Positions 1-7,846 of a stretch of 34,440 nucleotides of DNA are shown here, piece by piece. The DNA comes from Mycobacterium sp. 1423905.2 (GTDB lineage Bacteria > Actinomycetota > Actinomycetes > Mycobacteriales > Mycobacteriaceae). The DNA lies in NCBI RefSeq assembly GCF_001673155.1, contig NZ_LZLE01000256.1:1-34440 (forward strand). The letters are read 5' to 3'. Numbering within the stretch: position 1 is the stretch's first letter; each line of letters opens with the position of its first letter. The notes under the pieces are model-generated. The model saw nothing but the letters and a program-made list of their open reading frames with translations, had not been told where the DNA came from and did not search any database. A program made the position numbers and the translations under genes.

Positions 1-62
1 CGCTCCTGCTCGGTTGCTAGAGATTTTCTAGACGGTCACAACTGTACGCATCACCGCACCTC

Positions 63-124
63 CGCCGAGCGTCACGCCAGCGTGACCGTTGACGTCGAGA
101 GCCACGCCAGCGTGACGCTCGGCG
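63..124. repeat. Long perfect inverted repeat downstream of the PDZ/Lon-like protease gene
   Basis: Two 15-bp arms, CGCCGAGCGTCACGC at 63-77 and its exact reverse complement at 110-124, are separated by 32 bp. Each arm also begins a smaller palindrome (GTCACGC-ca-GCGTGAC at 71-86 and a similar one at 103-116), so several alternative hairpins can form. It starts 4 bp beyond the stop codon of the minus-strand protease gene. A terminator role is possible, but no T-tract follows, so the element may be a dispersed mycobacterial palindrome. Positions 1-62 hold nothing I can assign. Confidence 0.7.
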
Positions 125-127
125 CGA

Positions 128-1150
128 CTAGCAACTCGGAGCCGGCGCCCCGGACGTCATCGCATGCAGCGCGTCCACCGCCTGCCCGAGGGTCTCCACC
201 TTCACCAACCGCAGGCCCGGCGGATCGTCGGACGCCGCCTCGTAGCAATTCTTGGCCGGCACCAGGAACACCGTGGCGCCGGCGGCGCGGGCGGCGGCCA
301 TCTTGTGGGTGATGCCGCCGATAGGCCCGACCTTGCCGTCGACCGAGATGGTGCCGGTGCCGGCGATGAACGCGTTGCCGGTCAGATCTCCGGTGGTCAG
401 CTTGTCGACGACGGCCAAACTGAACATCAACCCGGCCGAAGGACCTCCGATGTTGGCCAGGTTGAAGTTCACCGAGAACGGCGCCCACGGCGCGTCGAGC
501 ACCGCAACACCTAGGAACCCGTAGTCGCGGTCTTTGTTGGTGCCCAGCGTGATCTGGGTAACGCCGGCGGGCTCGTTCTTGCGCCGGAAGTCGAGGGTGA
601 CCACCTGGCCGGGTTTAGTGGTCTTCAACAGCGAGGTGAACTGCTCGACGTTGGCGACCGGGGTCCCGTTGACCATGTCGATGGCATCACCGGGCTTGAG
701 CCTGCCCAGCGAGGGGCCGGGATCGCTGACCGTGGCCACGGTGACCGCCTCGGGGTACTTCAGGTAGCCCAAGGCCGCGTACTCCGCGCTGTCCTCGGAA
801 TTCTTGAAGTCGGCGTTGTTGGCCTTGTCCACCTCGTCGCGGGATTTGCCCGGCGGGTAGACCAGGTCGCGCGGCACCAGCTGCTCCTGGCCGGACAGCC
901 ACAGCGTCAGCGCTTCACCCAGCGTCAACTCGTCGCGTTGGGACACCGTCGTCATGTTGAGATGACCCGACGTCGGATGGGTCTGCGTCCCGTCGATCTG
1001 GACGACCTGCTTGCCGTCGACCTCACCGAGCGTGTCGAACGTCGGCCCGGGACCGAGTGAAACAAACGGCACCGTCACCACCGCCAGCAACACACCGAAC
1101 ACCAGGATCGGCACCAGCGCGACCATCAGGGTCAAAATCCGCCTGTTCAC
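128..1150 (-). CDS. Membrane-anchored PDZ/Lon-type serine protease (Rv3194c-like)
   Basis: A 340-residue protein with an N-terminal membrane segment (about residues 5-27), a PDZ-like domain in the middle (GDAIDMVNGTPV) and a C-terminal Lon-type protease domain. The catalytic Ser lies in GGPSAGLMFSL and the paired Lys in GGITHKMAAARAAG, which is the Lon Ser-Lys dyad. It has no AAA+ ATPase domain, so it is the secreted or membrane-anchored YlbL/Rv3194c type acting outside the membrane, substrate unknown. I chose the GTG at 1150 over the in-frame ATG at 1156. A TACTGT box at 1157-1162 leaves exactly 6 nt to the GTG, fitting a leaderless transcript, while the ATG directly abuts the -10 box. The resulting length equals that recalled for the M. 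tuberculosis homologue. It is divergent from the next gene. Confidence 0.9.
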   Translation of the reverse strand: MNRRILTLMVALVPILVFGVLLAVVTVPFVSLGPGPTFDTLGEVDGKQVVQIDGTQTHPTSGHLNMTTVSQRDELTLGEALTLWLSGQEQLVPRDLVYPPGKSRDEVDKANNADFKNSEDSAEYAALGYLKYPEAVTVATVSDPGPSLGRLKPGDAIDMVNGTPVANVEQFTSLLKTTKPGQVVTLDFRRKNEPAGVTQITLGTNKDRDYGFLGVAVLDAPWAPFSVNFNLANIGGPSAGLMFSLAVVDKLTTGDLTGNAFIAGTGTISVDGKVGPIGGITHKMAAARAAGATVFLVPAKNCYEAASDDPPGLRLVKVETLGQAVDALHAMTSGAPAPSC

Positions 1151-1156
1151 GCCCAT

Positions 1157-1162
1157 ACAGTA
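1157..1162 (-). promoter_or_regulatory. -10 box (TACTGT) for the leaderless protease gene
   Basis: On the minus strand TACTGT is followed by 6 nt and then the GTG start. This is the usual distance from a mycobacterial -10 (TANNNT) to a transcription start, so the mRNA probably begins at or next to the start codon. No clear -35 is visible. Confidence 0.5.
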
Positions 1163-1232
1163 GACGGACCCGCCGAGCACCGATTCAGCTGCGAGCGTGA
1201 CGGCGGCGCGCGCTTTCCGGTCTCCCGATGGG

Positions 1233-1238
1233 TACCGT
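1233..1238 (+). promoter_or_regulatory. -10 box (TACCGT) for the leaderless zincin-like gene
   Basis: TACCGT lies 7 nt before the ATG at 1246, which fits a leaderless transcript. An in-frame ATG at 1228 lies upstream of this box and would be outside the mRNA. Together with the opposite -10 at 1157-1162 this makes a compact divergent promoter of under 100 bp. Confidence 0.5.
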
Positions 1239-1245
1239 TGACAAC

Positions 1246-2613
1246 ATGGCTGACCTGCCTTTCGGCTTCTCCGCTGGAGACGACCCCGACCGCGACAAGG
1301 GGAAGAACGATCCCGGTTCGGGGGCAAACCCGTTCGGGGCCTTCGGCATGGGCGGGAACTTCGACATGGCCGACTTGGGACAGATCTTCACCCGACTCGG
1401 CGAGATGTTCGGCGGCGTGGGCACGGCGATGGCGTCGGGCAAGGACTCCGGCCCGGTCAATTACGACTTGGCCCGGCAGGTGGCGTCCAGCTCGATCGGG
1501 TTCGTCGCGCCGATTCCCGCCACCACCACTTCGGCGATCGCCGATGCGGTGCACCTGGCCGAGACCTGGCTGAACGGTGCGACGGCGTTGCCAGCCGGCA
1601 CGTCGAAGTCGGTCGCGTGGAGTCCCAGCGAGTGGGTGGACAACACCCTGGAGACCTGGAAGCGGCTGTGCGACCCGATGGCGCAACAGATTTCGTCGGT
1701 GTGGGTGTCCTCCCTGCCCGAAGAAGCCAAGTCCATGGCCGGCCCGCTGCTGTCGATGATGTCGTCGATGGGCGGCATGGCGTTCGGTTCCCAGCTGGGT
1801 CAGGCGCTGGGCCGGCTCTCCCGTGAGGTGCTGACCTCGACGGACATCGGCCTGCCCCTGGGGCCCAAGGGCGTGGCCGCGATCATGCCCGACGCCGTGG
1901 AGTCCTTCGCCAAGGGCCTTGAGCAGCCACGCAGCGAAATCCTGACCTTCCTGGCCGCCCGAGAGGCCGCCCATCACCGTTTGTTCAGCCACGTCCCCTG
2001 GCTGCCCAGCCAGTTGTTGGGGGCGGTCGAGGCCTACGCGATGGGCATGAAAATCGACATGAGCGGCATCGAGGAGTTGGCCCGCGACTTCAACCCGGCA
2101 TCGCTGACCGATCCGGCCGCCATGGAGGAGTTGCTAAGCCAGGGTGTCTTCGAACCCAAAGCGACCCCCGCCCAGACCCAGGCGCTGGAGCGGCTGGAAA
2201 CGCTGCTGGCCTTGATCGAGGGTTGGGTGCAGACCGTCGTCACCGCCGCGCTGGGCGAGCGACTGCCCGGAGAAGCGGCCCTCAGCGAGACGCTGCGCCG
2301 GCGCCGGGCCAGCGGCGGGCCGGCCGAGCAGACCTTCGCCACCCTGGTGGGGCTGGAACTGCGGCCCCGCAAGCTTCGCGAAGCCGGCGCGTTGTGGGAC
2401 CGGCTGACCCAAGCCGTCGGCATGGATGCCCGCGACGCCGTCTGGCAGCACCCCGACCTCCTGCCCGCCTCGGAGGATCTCGACGACCCGGCAGGCTTCA
2501 TCGACCGCGTCATCGGCGGTGACACCAGCGGCATCGACGAGGCCCTGGTGGACTTGGAAGCCGAACTCGAGCGCGACGACAAGGACCCCGGACCGGGGTC
2601 TGTGGATAACTGA
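1246..2613 (+). CDS. Zincin-like DUF2342 family protein (Rv3195-like)
   Basis: A 455-residue protein of the actinobacterial DUF2342 (Zincin_2) family, sometimes named putative hydrolase. The N-terminus is Gly/Asp-rich and low in complexity (about residues 1-45). The body is mostly helical. The segment AAREAAHHRLFSHVPWL resembles the zinc-binding helix of zincin-like proteins, but it is not a plain HEXXH, so peptidase activity is unproven. There is no signal peptide or membrane segment, so it is probably cytoplasmic. The start at 1246 was chosen from the -10 box 7 nt upstream and the typical MADLPFGF beginning. It is the first of three plus-strand genes (zincin-like, TOMM/ThiF-like, ABC1) with gaps of about 37 nt, probably an operon. 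Substrate unknown. Confidence 0.85.
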   Translation: MADLPFGFSAGDDPDRDKGKNDPGSGANPFGAFGMGGNFDMADLGQIFTRLGEMFGGVGTAMASGKDSGPVNYDLARQVASSSIGFVAPIPATTTSAIADAVHLAETWLNGATALPAGTSKSVAWSPSEWVDNTLETWKRLCDPMAQQISSVWVSSLPEEAKSMAGPLLSMMSSMGGMAFGSQLGQALGRLSREVLTSTDIGLPLGPKGVAAIMPDAVESFAKGLEQPRSEILTFLAAREAAHHRLFSHVPWLPSQLLGAVEAYAMGMKIDMSGIEELARDFNPASLTDPAAMEELLSQGVFEPKATPAQTQALERLETLLALIEGWVQTVVTAALGERLPGEAALSETLRRRRASGGPAEQTFATLVGLELRPRKLREAGALWDRLTQAVGMDARDAVWQHPDLLPASEDLDDPAGFIDRVIGGDTSGIDEALVDLEAELERDDKDPGPGSVDN

Positions 2614-2650
2614 GCCCGCGACCTTCACCGGCGTGGCACAGTGTCACGTC

Positions 2651-3502
2651 ATGCCGCGGGTCACGCCGTCGTCGTATTCACTGAATCCGGCCATGCCGGT
2701 GCTGTTGCGGCCCGACGGCGCGGTGCAGATCGGCTGGGACCCGCGCCGTGCGGTGCTCATCCGCCCGCCCCACGGCATGACCGCCACCGACTTGGCCGGG
2801 TTCCTGCGCGGCCTGCGATCACCGGTCCCGCTAGCCGAACTTCACCGCCAAGCCCGTTCCCACGGCATGGGTCCGCAGGAGGTGACCGGACTGATCGGCC
2901 AGCTGGTCCGAGCTGGGGTGGTCAAGGGTGGGCTCCGAACCGGTAGCAGCCGGGCACCGTCGATCCGGGTTCATGGCCGCGGCCCGCTGTCGGACCTGTT
3001 GGTGCAGGCGCTGCGCTGCTCGGGGACGAAGGTCGGGCACAGCAGCCAGCCGCACGCCGGCGTCGCCCACGCCAACGTCGACCTCGTGGTGTTGTCGGAC
3101 TACCTGGTGACCGACCCGCGCATCGTGCGCGATCTGCACACCGCCCGAGTTCCGCACCTGCCGGTTCGGGTTCGCGACGGCACCGGGCTGGTGGGCCCGC
3201 TGGTGATCCCCGGGGTGACCAGCTGCTTGGGCTGCGCTGACCTGCATCGCAGCGATCGGGATGCCGCCTGGCCGGCGATCGCCGCCCAGCTGCGCGACAC
3301 CGTAGGGGTGGCCGACCGGGCCACCGTGCTCGCCACTGCGGCGTTGGCCCTGAGCCAGGTCAATCAAGTGGTCGCGGCGGTGCGTGCGCATCCCGTGACA
3401 CCGGTTCCGCCGCCGGCGCTGAACGCCACCTTGGAATTCGACCTGGACGCCGGCTCGATCGTTTCGCGGCAGTGGACCAAGCACCCGCTGTGCCCATGCT
3501 GA
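2651..3502 (+). CDS. TOMM/ThiF-like (RiPP cyclodehydratase E1-like) orphan protein (Rv3196-like)
   Basis: A 283-residue protein. Residues about 1-95 look like a PqqD/RRE-type winged-helix region, as found at the front of TOMM leader-peptide-binding proteins. The rest looks like a degenerate ThiF/E1 Rossmann domain. The segment PGVTSCLGCADLHRSDRDAA and the terminal HPLCPC supply two CxxC-like pairs that probably bind zinc, as in TOMM cyclodehydratase partner proteins. I see no nucleotide-binding GxGxxG and no catalytic cysteine of an active E1. No YcaO gene or precursor peptide is nearby. The ATG at 2651 is the chosen start: the frame is open further upstream, but that part overlaps the previous gene. 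The family assignment is from memory of conserved motifs. Confidence 0.75.
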   Translation: MPRVTPSSYSLNPAMPVLLRPDGAVQIGWDPRRAVLIRPPHGMTATDLAGFLRGLRSPVPLAELHRQARSHGMGPQEVTGLIGQLVRAGVVKGGLRTGSSRAPSIRVHGRGPLSDLLVQALRCSGTKVGHSSQPHAGVAHANVDLVVLSDYLVTDPRIVRDLHTARVPHLPVRVRDGTGLVGPLVIPGVTSCLGCADLHRSDRDAAWPAIAAQLRDTVGVADRATVLATAALALSQVNQVVAAVRAHPVTPVPPPALNATLEFDLDAGSIVSRQWTKHPLCPC

Positions 3503-3540
3503 GCGATTCGCCGCACGACCGACGTGGGCAGCGCACCACG

Positions 3541-4932
3541 ATGAATACAACTGTTGCCAAGATCAATGCCGGAAACGACCAGTGGTCATGGATGATGGAT
3601 GTTGTGGCAGACATCAAGCGTGGCCGCGCGGCCCGCAATGCGAAGCTCGCCAGCCTCCCGGTGGGCATGGCCGGGCGCGCAGCTCTTGGCTTTGGGAAAC
3701 GGCTGACCGGCAAGTCCAGAGACGAAGTCAACGCCGAGCTCATGGAGAAGGCGGCTAATCAACTGTTCACCGTCTTGGGTGAACTCAAGGGCGGGGCGAT
3801 GAAGGTCGGCCAAGCCCTGTCGGTGATGGAAGCGGCCATCCCCGAGCAATTCGGTGAGCCTTATCGCGAGGCGCTGACCAAGTTGCAGAAAGATGCGCCG
3901 CCGCTACCGGCCAACAAGGTCCATCGCGTGCTCGATGCCCAGCTGGGCACCAAGTGGCGGGAGCGGTTCGCCCAGTTCAACGACACACCGGTGGCCTCGG
4001 CGAGCATCGGCCAGGTGCACAAGGCGGTGTGGGCCGACGGGCGCCAGGTCGCCGTCAAGATTCAGTATCCGGGCGCCGACGAGGCGCTTCGCGCGGATCT
4101 GAAGACGATGCAGCGGATGGTCGGCGTGCTCAAGCAACTCTCCCCCGGCGCCGACGTCCAGGGCGTCGTCGACGAGTTGGTCGAGCGCACCGAAATGGAA
4201 CTCGACTACCGGCTCGAAGCCGACAACCAGCGGGCATTCGCCAAGGGATACGACAAGCACCCCCACTTCCTGGTGCCGCACATCGTGGCCAGCGCGCCCA
4301 AGGTGGTCATCCAGGAGTGGATCGAGGGCATTCCGATGGCGGAGATCATCCGCAACGGCACTCCCGAGCAGCGCGACCGGATCGGCACGCTGCTCACCGA
4401 GTTGACCTTCGACGCGCCCCGGCGGGTGGGCATGATGCACGGGGACGCCCACCCGGGCAATTTCATGCTGATGCCCGACGGACGGCTCGGTGTCATCGAC
4501 TTCGGCGCCGTGGCGCCCCTGCCGGGAGGTTTCCCGATCGAGCTGGGGCGGATCATGCGGCTGGCCAAGGAGAAGAATTACGACCTGCTGTTGCCGACGA
4601 TGGAGAAGGCCGGCTTCATCCAGAAAGGCCAGCAGGTGTCGGTGCCCGACATCGACGAGATGCTGCGCCAATACGTCGAGCCCATCTCGGTCGACGTGTT
4701 CCACTACACCCGCAAGTGGCTGCAGAAGATGACCGTCAGCCAGTTGGACAAATCCGTCTCCCAGCTCAAGACCGCGCGACAGCTGGACCTGCCGGTCAAG
4801 CTCGCCATTCCGATGCGGGTGATCTCGTCGGTCGCCGCGATCCTGTGTCAGCTGGACGCACATGTGCCCATCAAAGAGCTGTCGGAGGAGCTGATCCCCG
4901 GCTTCACCGAACCCGACACGGTCGTCGTCTAG
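3541..4932 (+). CDS. ABC1/UbiB-family atypical kinase-like protein (Rv3197-like)
   Basis: A 463-residue member of the ABC1/ADCK/UbiB family. Seen in order are the family KxGQ motif (KVGQALSVMEAAIP), an Ala-rich nucleotide loop VASASIGQVHKA, the VAVKIQYPG lysine, the catalytic loop MHGDAHPGNFML and the metal-binding VIDFGAV. All key positions look intact, so ATP binding is likely. UbiB relatives support quinone and lipid biosynthesis; the substrate here is unknown. Mycobacteria use menaquinone, so a ubiquinone role does not apply. There is no strong ribosome site at 3541. A second in-frame ATG at 3592 would give 446 residues, close to the recalled 447 of M. tuberculosis, so the first 17 codons are uncertain. 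It ends convergent with whiB7. Confidence 0.88.
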   Translation: MNTTVAKINAGNDQWSWMMDVVADIKRGRAARNAKLASLPVGMAGRAALGFGKRLTGKSRDEVNAELMEKAANQLFTVLGELKGGAMKVGQALSVMEAAIPEQFGEPYREALTKLQKDAPPLPANKVHRVLDAQLGTKWRERFAQFNDTPVASASIGQVHKAVWADGRQVAVKIQYPGADEALRADLKTMQRMVGVLKQLSPGADVQGVVDELVERTEMELDYRLEADNQRAFAKGYDKHPHFLVPHIVASAPKVVIQEWIEGIPMAEIIRNGTPEQRDRIGTLLTELTFDAPRRVGMMHGDAHPGNFMLMPDGRLGVIDFGAVAPLPGGFPIELGRIMRLAKEKNYDLLLPTMEKAGFIQKGQQVSVPDIDEMLRQYVEPISVDVFHYTRKWLQKMTVSQLDKSVSQLKTARQLDLPVKLAIPMRVISSVAAILCQLDAHVPIKELSEELIPGFTEPDTVVV

Positions 4933-4960
4933 TCCGGCCGCGACCTAAGCCGCGGCCGGA
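4933..4960. terminator. Bidirectional terminator between the ABC1 gene and whiB7
   Basis: TCCGGCCGCG (4933-4942) and CGCGGCCGGA (4951-4960) form a perfect 10-bp stem with an 8-nt loop. It follows the plus-strand stop codon directly and overlaps the 3' end of whiB7. On the plus strand it is followed by CTCCCCCCTTT, a weak pyrimidine tract. Confidence 0.65.
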
Positions 4961-5220
4961 CTCCCCCCTTTGCGTGGGCGCCCGCGCGGGCGCTTGCGCC
5001 CCACAATGGCGCCGCGTTCGAAGATTTCACCGCCCCACACACCCCACGGCTCGGCACGTTCCACCGCCTCGGCGAGGCAGTCTCGCCGGATCGGGCAGCC
5101 GATGCACAGCGTCTTGGCACGCTCGAGGTCGGCGGGAGCCTCGGCGAACCACAGGTCAGGATCGCCGCGATGGCACGGCAGGGCGGGCAGCGTCTGTCTG
5201 GGGACTGTCAGTGCTGACAT
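4945..5220 (-). CDS. whiB7: WhiB7 redox-sensing transcriptional activator
   Basis: A 91-residue Wbl protein with cysteines at 16, 39, 42 and 48 (C...CxxC...C) that ligate the Fe-S cluster. The sigma-binding turn PWGVWGGE is at about 58-65 and a C-terminal AT-hook KRPRGRPRK at about 76-84. The AT-hook is the WhiB7 hallmark: it reads the AT-rich element just upstream of the -35 at target promoters. WhiB7 works with the housekeeping sigma factor to switch on intrinsic antibiotic resistance genes (macrolides, tetracyclines, aminoglycosides) and its own gene. The ATG at 5220 is preceded by GAAGAGGAC. Longer in-frame starts upstream would only add leader sequence. The gene has a leader of about 330 nt with a uORF and an attenuator. 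Confidence 0.97.
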   Translation of the reverse strand: MSALTVPRQTLPALPCHRGDPDLWFAEAPADLERAKTLCIGCPIRRDCLAEAVERAEPWGVWGGEIFERGAIVGRKRPRGRPRKGGSPAAA

Positions 5221-5301
5221 GTCCTCTTCACCTGCTTCCTGGTCGGTTGGCTGTCCTTGTGACGGAATCCGGACCAAGAAGGTTGTTCACCAGAAAGGTG
5301 T

Positions 5302-5335
5302 GGCCACGGATCCTTGTGACTTCGGGTCCGTGGCC
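5302..5335 (-). terminator. Attenuator hairpin in the whiB7 leader
   Basis: The 9-bp arms GGCCACGGA (5302-5310) and TCCGTGGCC (5327-5335) pair perfectly. On the minus strand the stem is followed by ACACCTTTCTGG, a short U-rich tract, as in an intrinsic terminator. It lies between the uORF stop (5360) and the whiB7 ATG (5220). Published work on whiB7 leaders describes conditional termination relieved by ribosome-targeting drugs; this hairpin is the natural candidate here. Confidence 0.7.
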
Positions 5336-5359
5336 ATTCGGCGAAACTGGGTGTCGTAC

Positions 5360-5509
5360 CTAGGTACTGCCCCAATCCACGGACGCTGCAGTCGCGGCGG
5401 CGATACGGCGCTTGGCCGCTGCCGCCGGTGCGGCGGCATGGGCGGCATGGAGGGTCGCCGCGGCACGTACCGCGGCAGCCACGCCTGCACCGAACGCGTT
5501 GCTGATCAT
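5360..5509 (-). CDS. whiB7 upstream ORF (Ala-rich 49-residue leader peptide)
   Basis: An ATG at 5509 opens a 49-codon frame starting MISNAFGAGV and ending DWGST, stop TAG at 5360-5362. A strong ribosome site GGAAGGAGGG precedes it. Twenty-two of the 49 residues are Ala, in clusters interrupted by a KRR segment. whiB7 leaders in other mycobacteria and actinomycetes carry a regulatory uORF whose translation state controls termination downstream. Position between promoter and attenuator makes the same role likely here. The stop codon lies in a perfect 12-bp palindrome (GTACCTAGGTAC, 5356-5367). Another open frame on this strand overlaps (5287-5490) but lacks a comparable ribosome site. Confidence 0.8.
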   Translation of the reverse strand: MISNAFGAGVAAAVRAAATLHAAHAAAPAAAAKRRIAAATAASVDWGST

Positions 5510-5555
5510 CGTGGCCGCCCTCCTTCCGAAATGTGACTGGCGTAGTGCGTTATCG

Positions 5556-5593
5556 AGGCTAGACGGTATCCGTCGTTGCTCACAACCGATTTT
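5556..5593 (-). promoter_or_regulatory. WhiB7-type autoregulated promoter of whiB7
   Basis: Read on the minus strand: AAAATC (5588-5593), then 2 nt, -35 TTGTGA (5580-5585), an 18-nt spacer and -10 TAGCCT (5556-5561). The AT-rich block just before the -35 is the known AT-hook target in WhiB7-dependent promoters, so autoactivation is expected. The start point should fall near 5549, giving about 40 nt before the uORF. Confidence 0.75.
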
Positions 5594-5622
5594 CTGACCA
5601 GGGCGTTTGCGGCGGTCTCCGG

Positions 5623-7731
5623 TCAGCCCCGGGCCCGGACCAACTCCAGCACATCGGCCCCGTACTGCTCGAGCTTGCGCGCGCCGATGCCCGGGATCGC
5701 GATCAGGGCGGCGTCATCGGCTGGGAGCAATTCGGCGATGGCGATCAGGGTGTTGTCGGTGAAGACGATGTACGGCGGAATCTTCTGTTCCTTCGCGATG
5801 TCCAACCGCCACGCCTTGAGCGCCAACAGCAATTCCTCGTCGATGTCGCCGGCGCAGGTTTCGCAGCGCCGCAGCATGATTGCCGCCGGAGTGGTCAACA
5901 TGTTGTTGCAGATGCGGCAGCGGGCCGCGCCGCGATTGCGTTTGGTCTTGTTCGGCGCCGAGTCGACACGGGTCTGAGGGGCGATGCCGTTGAGGAACCG
6001 CGAGGGCTTGCGGCTTTGCCGTCCGCCCGGGGCGCGGGCCAGCGCCCAGCTCAGCGACAGGTGGACACGCGCCCGGGTGACTCCGACGTAGAGCAGCCGC
6101 CGTTCTTCCTCGACGGCCTCGCTTTCCGGTCCGTGCGCCAACGCATGGGAGATGGGCAAGGTGCCGTCGGCCAGGCCGACCAGGAACACCGCGTCCCATT
6201 CCAGCCCCTTGGCCGCGTGCAGCGAGGCCAGTGTGACGCCCTGGACCACGGGTGGGTGCCGGGCATCGGCGCGCATCCGCAGCTCGGCCAGCAACCCCGG
6301 GAGCTGCAGGTCCGGGCGTTGCGCGATCTCGTCGTCGACCAGCTGTGCCAGCGCGGTGAGCCCTTCCCAGCGCTCCCGGGCGCGGGTGCCGACGGGTTCT
6401 TCGGCGCTCAGTCCGAGCGGTTCCAGCACCTGACGAACCACGTCGGGCAGGGGGCCGTCGGCGCCCCGCTCGGCCGCTCGCTGCAGAGCCAGCAGGGCCT
6501 GCTTGATCTCTTGACGGTTGAAGAACCCTTCACCGCCGCGGACTTGGTAGGCGATTCCGGCTTCGGTCAGCGCTTCTTCATAGGCCTCGGACTGGGCGTT
6601 GACCCGGTACAGAATGGCGATTTCCGCGGCAGCGACACCGGACTCGATGAGCCGGGCAATGGCGGCGGCGACCGCGGCGGCTTCGGCGGGCTCGTCGGGA
6701 TGCTCCTGAAACGACGGCGCCGGGCCCGGCGCGCGCTGACCCACCAGTTGCAGTTTGCTGCCAGCAACCCGGCCGCGGGCAGCGGCGATCACCTGGTTGG
6801 CCAGCGACACCACCTGCGGGGTGGACCGGTAGTCACGTTCCAGCCGCACTACGGTCGCGTCCGGGAAGCGCCGGGAGAAGTCGAGCAGGAACCGCGGTGA
6901 GGCGCCGGTGAACGAGTAGATGGTCTGGTTGGCGTCTCCGACGACGGTCAGGTCGTCCCGGTCGCCCAGCCAGGCAGACAGCACCCGCTGTTGCAGCGGA
7001 GTGACGTCCTGATACTCGTCAACGACGAAGCAGCGGTAGCGGTCGCGGAATTCGTCGGCCACCGCCGGATCGTTTTCGATGGCGGCCGCGGTGTGCAGCA
7101 ACAGGTCGTCGAAGTCCAGCAGGGCCACCGACTCGTCGCGAGCCTTCAGCGCTTCGTAGGCGGCGTAGACCGCCGCGACCTTTTCCGCGTCGAGCGGGGT
7201 GTCGCGACCGTCGGCAGCCACCGCGCCGGCGTACTGCTCCGGACCGATCAGCGACGCCTTCGCCCACTCGATCTCGCCGGCCAGATCGCGCACGTCGTCG
7301 GTGCTGGTGTTGATGCGGCAGCGGCTGGCGGCCCGGGCCACGACGGCGAACTTGGTGTCCAGCAGCTCCCAGCGGGTGTCGCCGACCACTCGCGGCCAGA
7401 AGTAGCGCAGCTGACGGCGCGCGGCGGCGTGGAAGGTCAGCGCTTGCACCCCACCCACGCTGGCGCCGCAACGCGCCGCGGCGTCCAAAGCGCGCAGCCG
7501 GGCGCGCATCTCCCCTGCCGCCCGCTGGGTGAAGGTCACGGCTAAGACTTGGCCGGCGGCGACGTGACCGCCGCCGACCAGTTGGGCGATGCGATGGGTG
7601 ATGGTGCGGGTTTTGCCGGTCCCCGCGCCGGCGAGCACGCAGACCGGTCCGCGCGGGGCCAGGACGGCTTCGCGCTGCTCATCGTCCAGCCCGGCGGTCA
7701 ATGCGTCAGCGACCATCGGCATGGCGTCCAT
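5623..7731 (-). CDS. uvrD2: ATP-dependent 3'-5' DNA helicase UvrD2
   Basis: A 702-residue superfamily 1A helicase. Walker A is GAGTGKT near the N-terminus, motif II is VVDEYQDV, motif III is [10 protein letters not shown] and later motifs include [13 protein letters not shown] and YVGVTRA. The C-terminal part has the mycobacterial UvrD2 hallmarks: a tetracysteine module (CRICNNM...CETC) and a final HRDC domain ([13 protein letters not shown]). UvrD2 is an essential repair helicase in M. tuberculosis. An ATG at 7731 was chosen because it gives the usual family length (about 700). ATGs at 7722 and 7716 are also possible, and a longer in-frame reading to 7812 adds an atypical Arg-rich tail. The stop lies only 30 bp from the whiB7 promoter element. 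Confidence 0.96.
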   Translation of the reverse strand: MDAMPMVADALTAGLDDEQREAVLAPRGPVCVLAGAGTGKTRTITHRIAQLVGGGHVAAGQVLAVTFTQRAAGEMRARLRALDAAARCGASVGGVQALTFHAAARRQLRYFWPRVVGDTRWELLDTKFAVVARAASRCRINTSTDDVRDLAGEIEWAKASLIGPEQYAGAVAADGRDTPLDAEKVAAVYAAYEALKARDESVALLDFDDLLLHTAAAIENDPAVADEFRDRYRCFVVDEYQDVTPLQQRVLSAWLGDRDDLTVVGDANQTIYSFTGASPRFLLDFSRRFPDATVVRLERDYRSTPQVVSLANQVIAAARGRVAGSKLQLVGQRAPGPAPSFQEHPDEPAEAAAVAAAIARLIESGVAAAEIAILYRVNAQSEAYEEALTEAGIAYQVRGGEGFFNRQEIKQALLALQRAAERGADGPLPDVVRQVLEPLGLSAEEPVGTRARERWEGLTALAQLVDDEIAQRPDLQLPGLLAELRMRADARHPPVVQGVTLASLHAAKGLEWDAVFLVGLADGTLPISHALAHGPESEAVEEERRLLYVGVTRARVHLSLSWALARAPGGRQSRKPSRFLNGIAPQTRVDSAPNKTKRNRGAARCRICNNMLTTPAAIMLRRCETCAGDIDEELLLALKAWRLDIAKEQKIPPYIVFTDNTLIAIAELLPADDAALIAIPGIGARKLEQYGADVLELVRARG

Positions 7732-7832
7732 CTTGGCAGCGGTCGCCGACAAACCGGGCATGTCGCCACGCCGGTGTTTGTTCGCCCTCGTCGCCGCCGG
7801 TACCCGCGACACGGAATGCTTCGTCGCCCGGC

Positions 7833-7838
7833 TACGTT
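7833..7838 (+). promoter_or_regulatory. -10 box (TACGTT) for mrx1
   Basis: TACGTT lies 8 nt before the mrx1 ATG at 7847, in the divergent gap with uvrD2. This fits a leaderless or nearly leaderless transcript; no ribosome site is visible. There is no clear -35. Confidence 0.45.
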
Positions 7839-7846
7839 AACCAGTC

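Noticed and set aside
5288..5301. CACC/GGTG mini-hairpin after the whiB7 attenuator
   Set aside because: A 4-bp stem is too weak to interpret.
3954..5363. A 469-codon plus-strand frame across the ABC1 gene and whiB7
   Set aside because: It is Arg/Pro/Gly-rich and overlaps two well-supported genes in other frames.
5287..5490. A 67-codon minus-strand frame in the whiB7 leader
   Set aside because: It overlaps the uORF in another frame, runs through the attenuator and lacks a strong ribosome site. The 5509 ATG frame is better supported.
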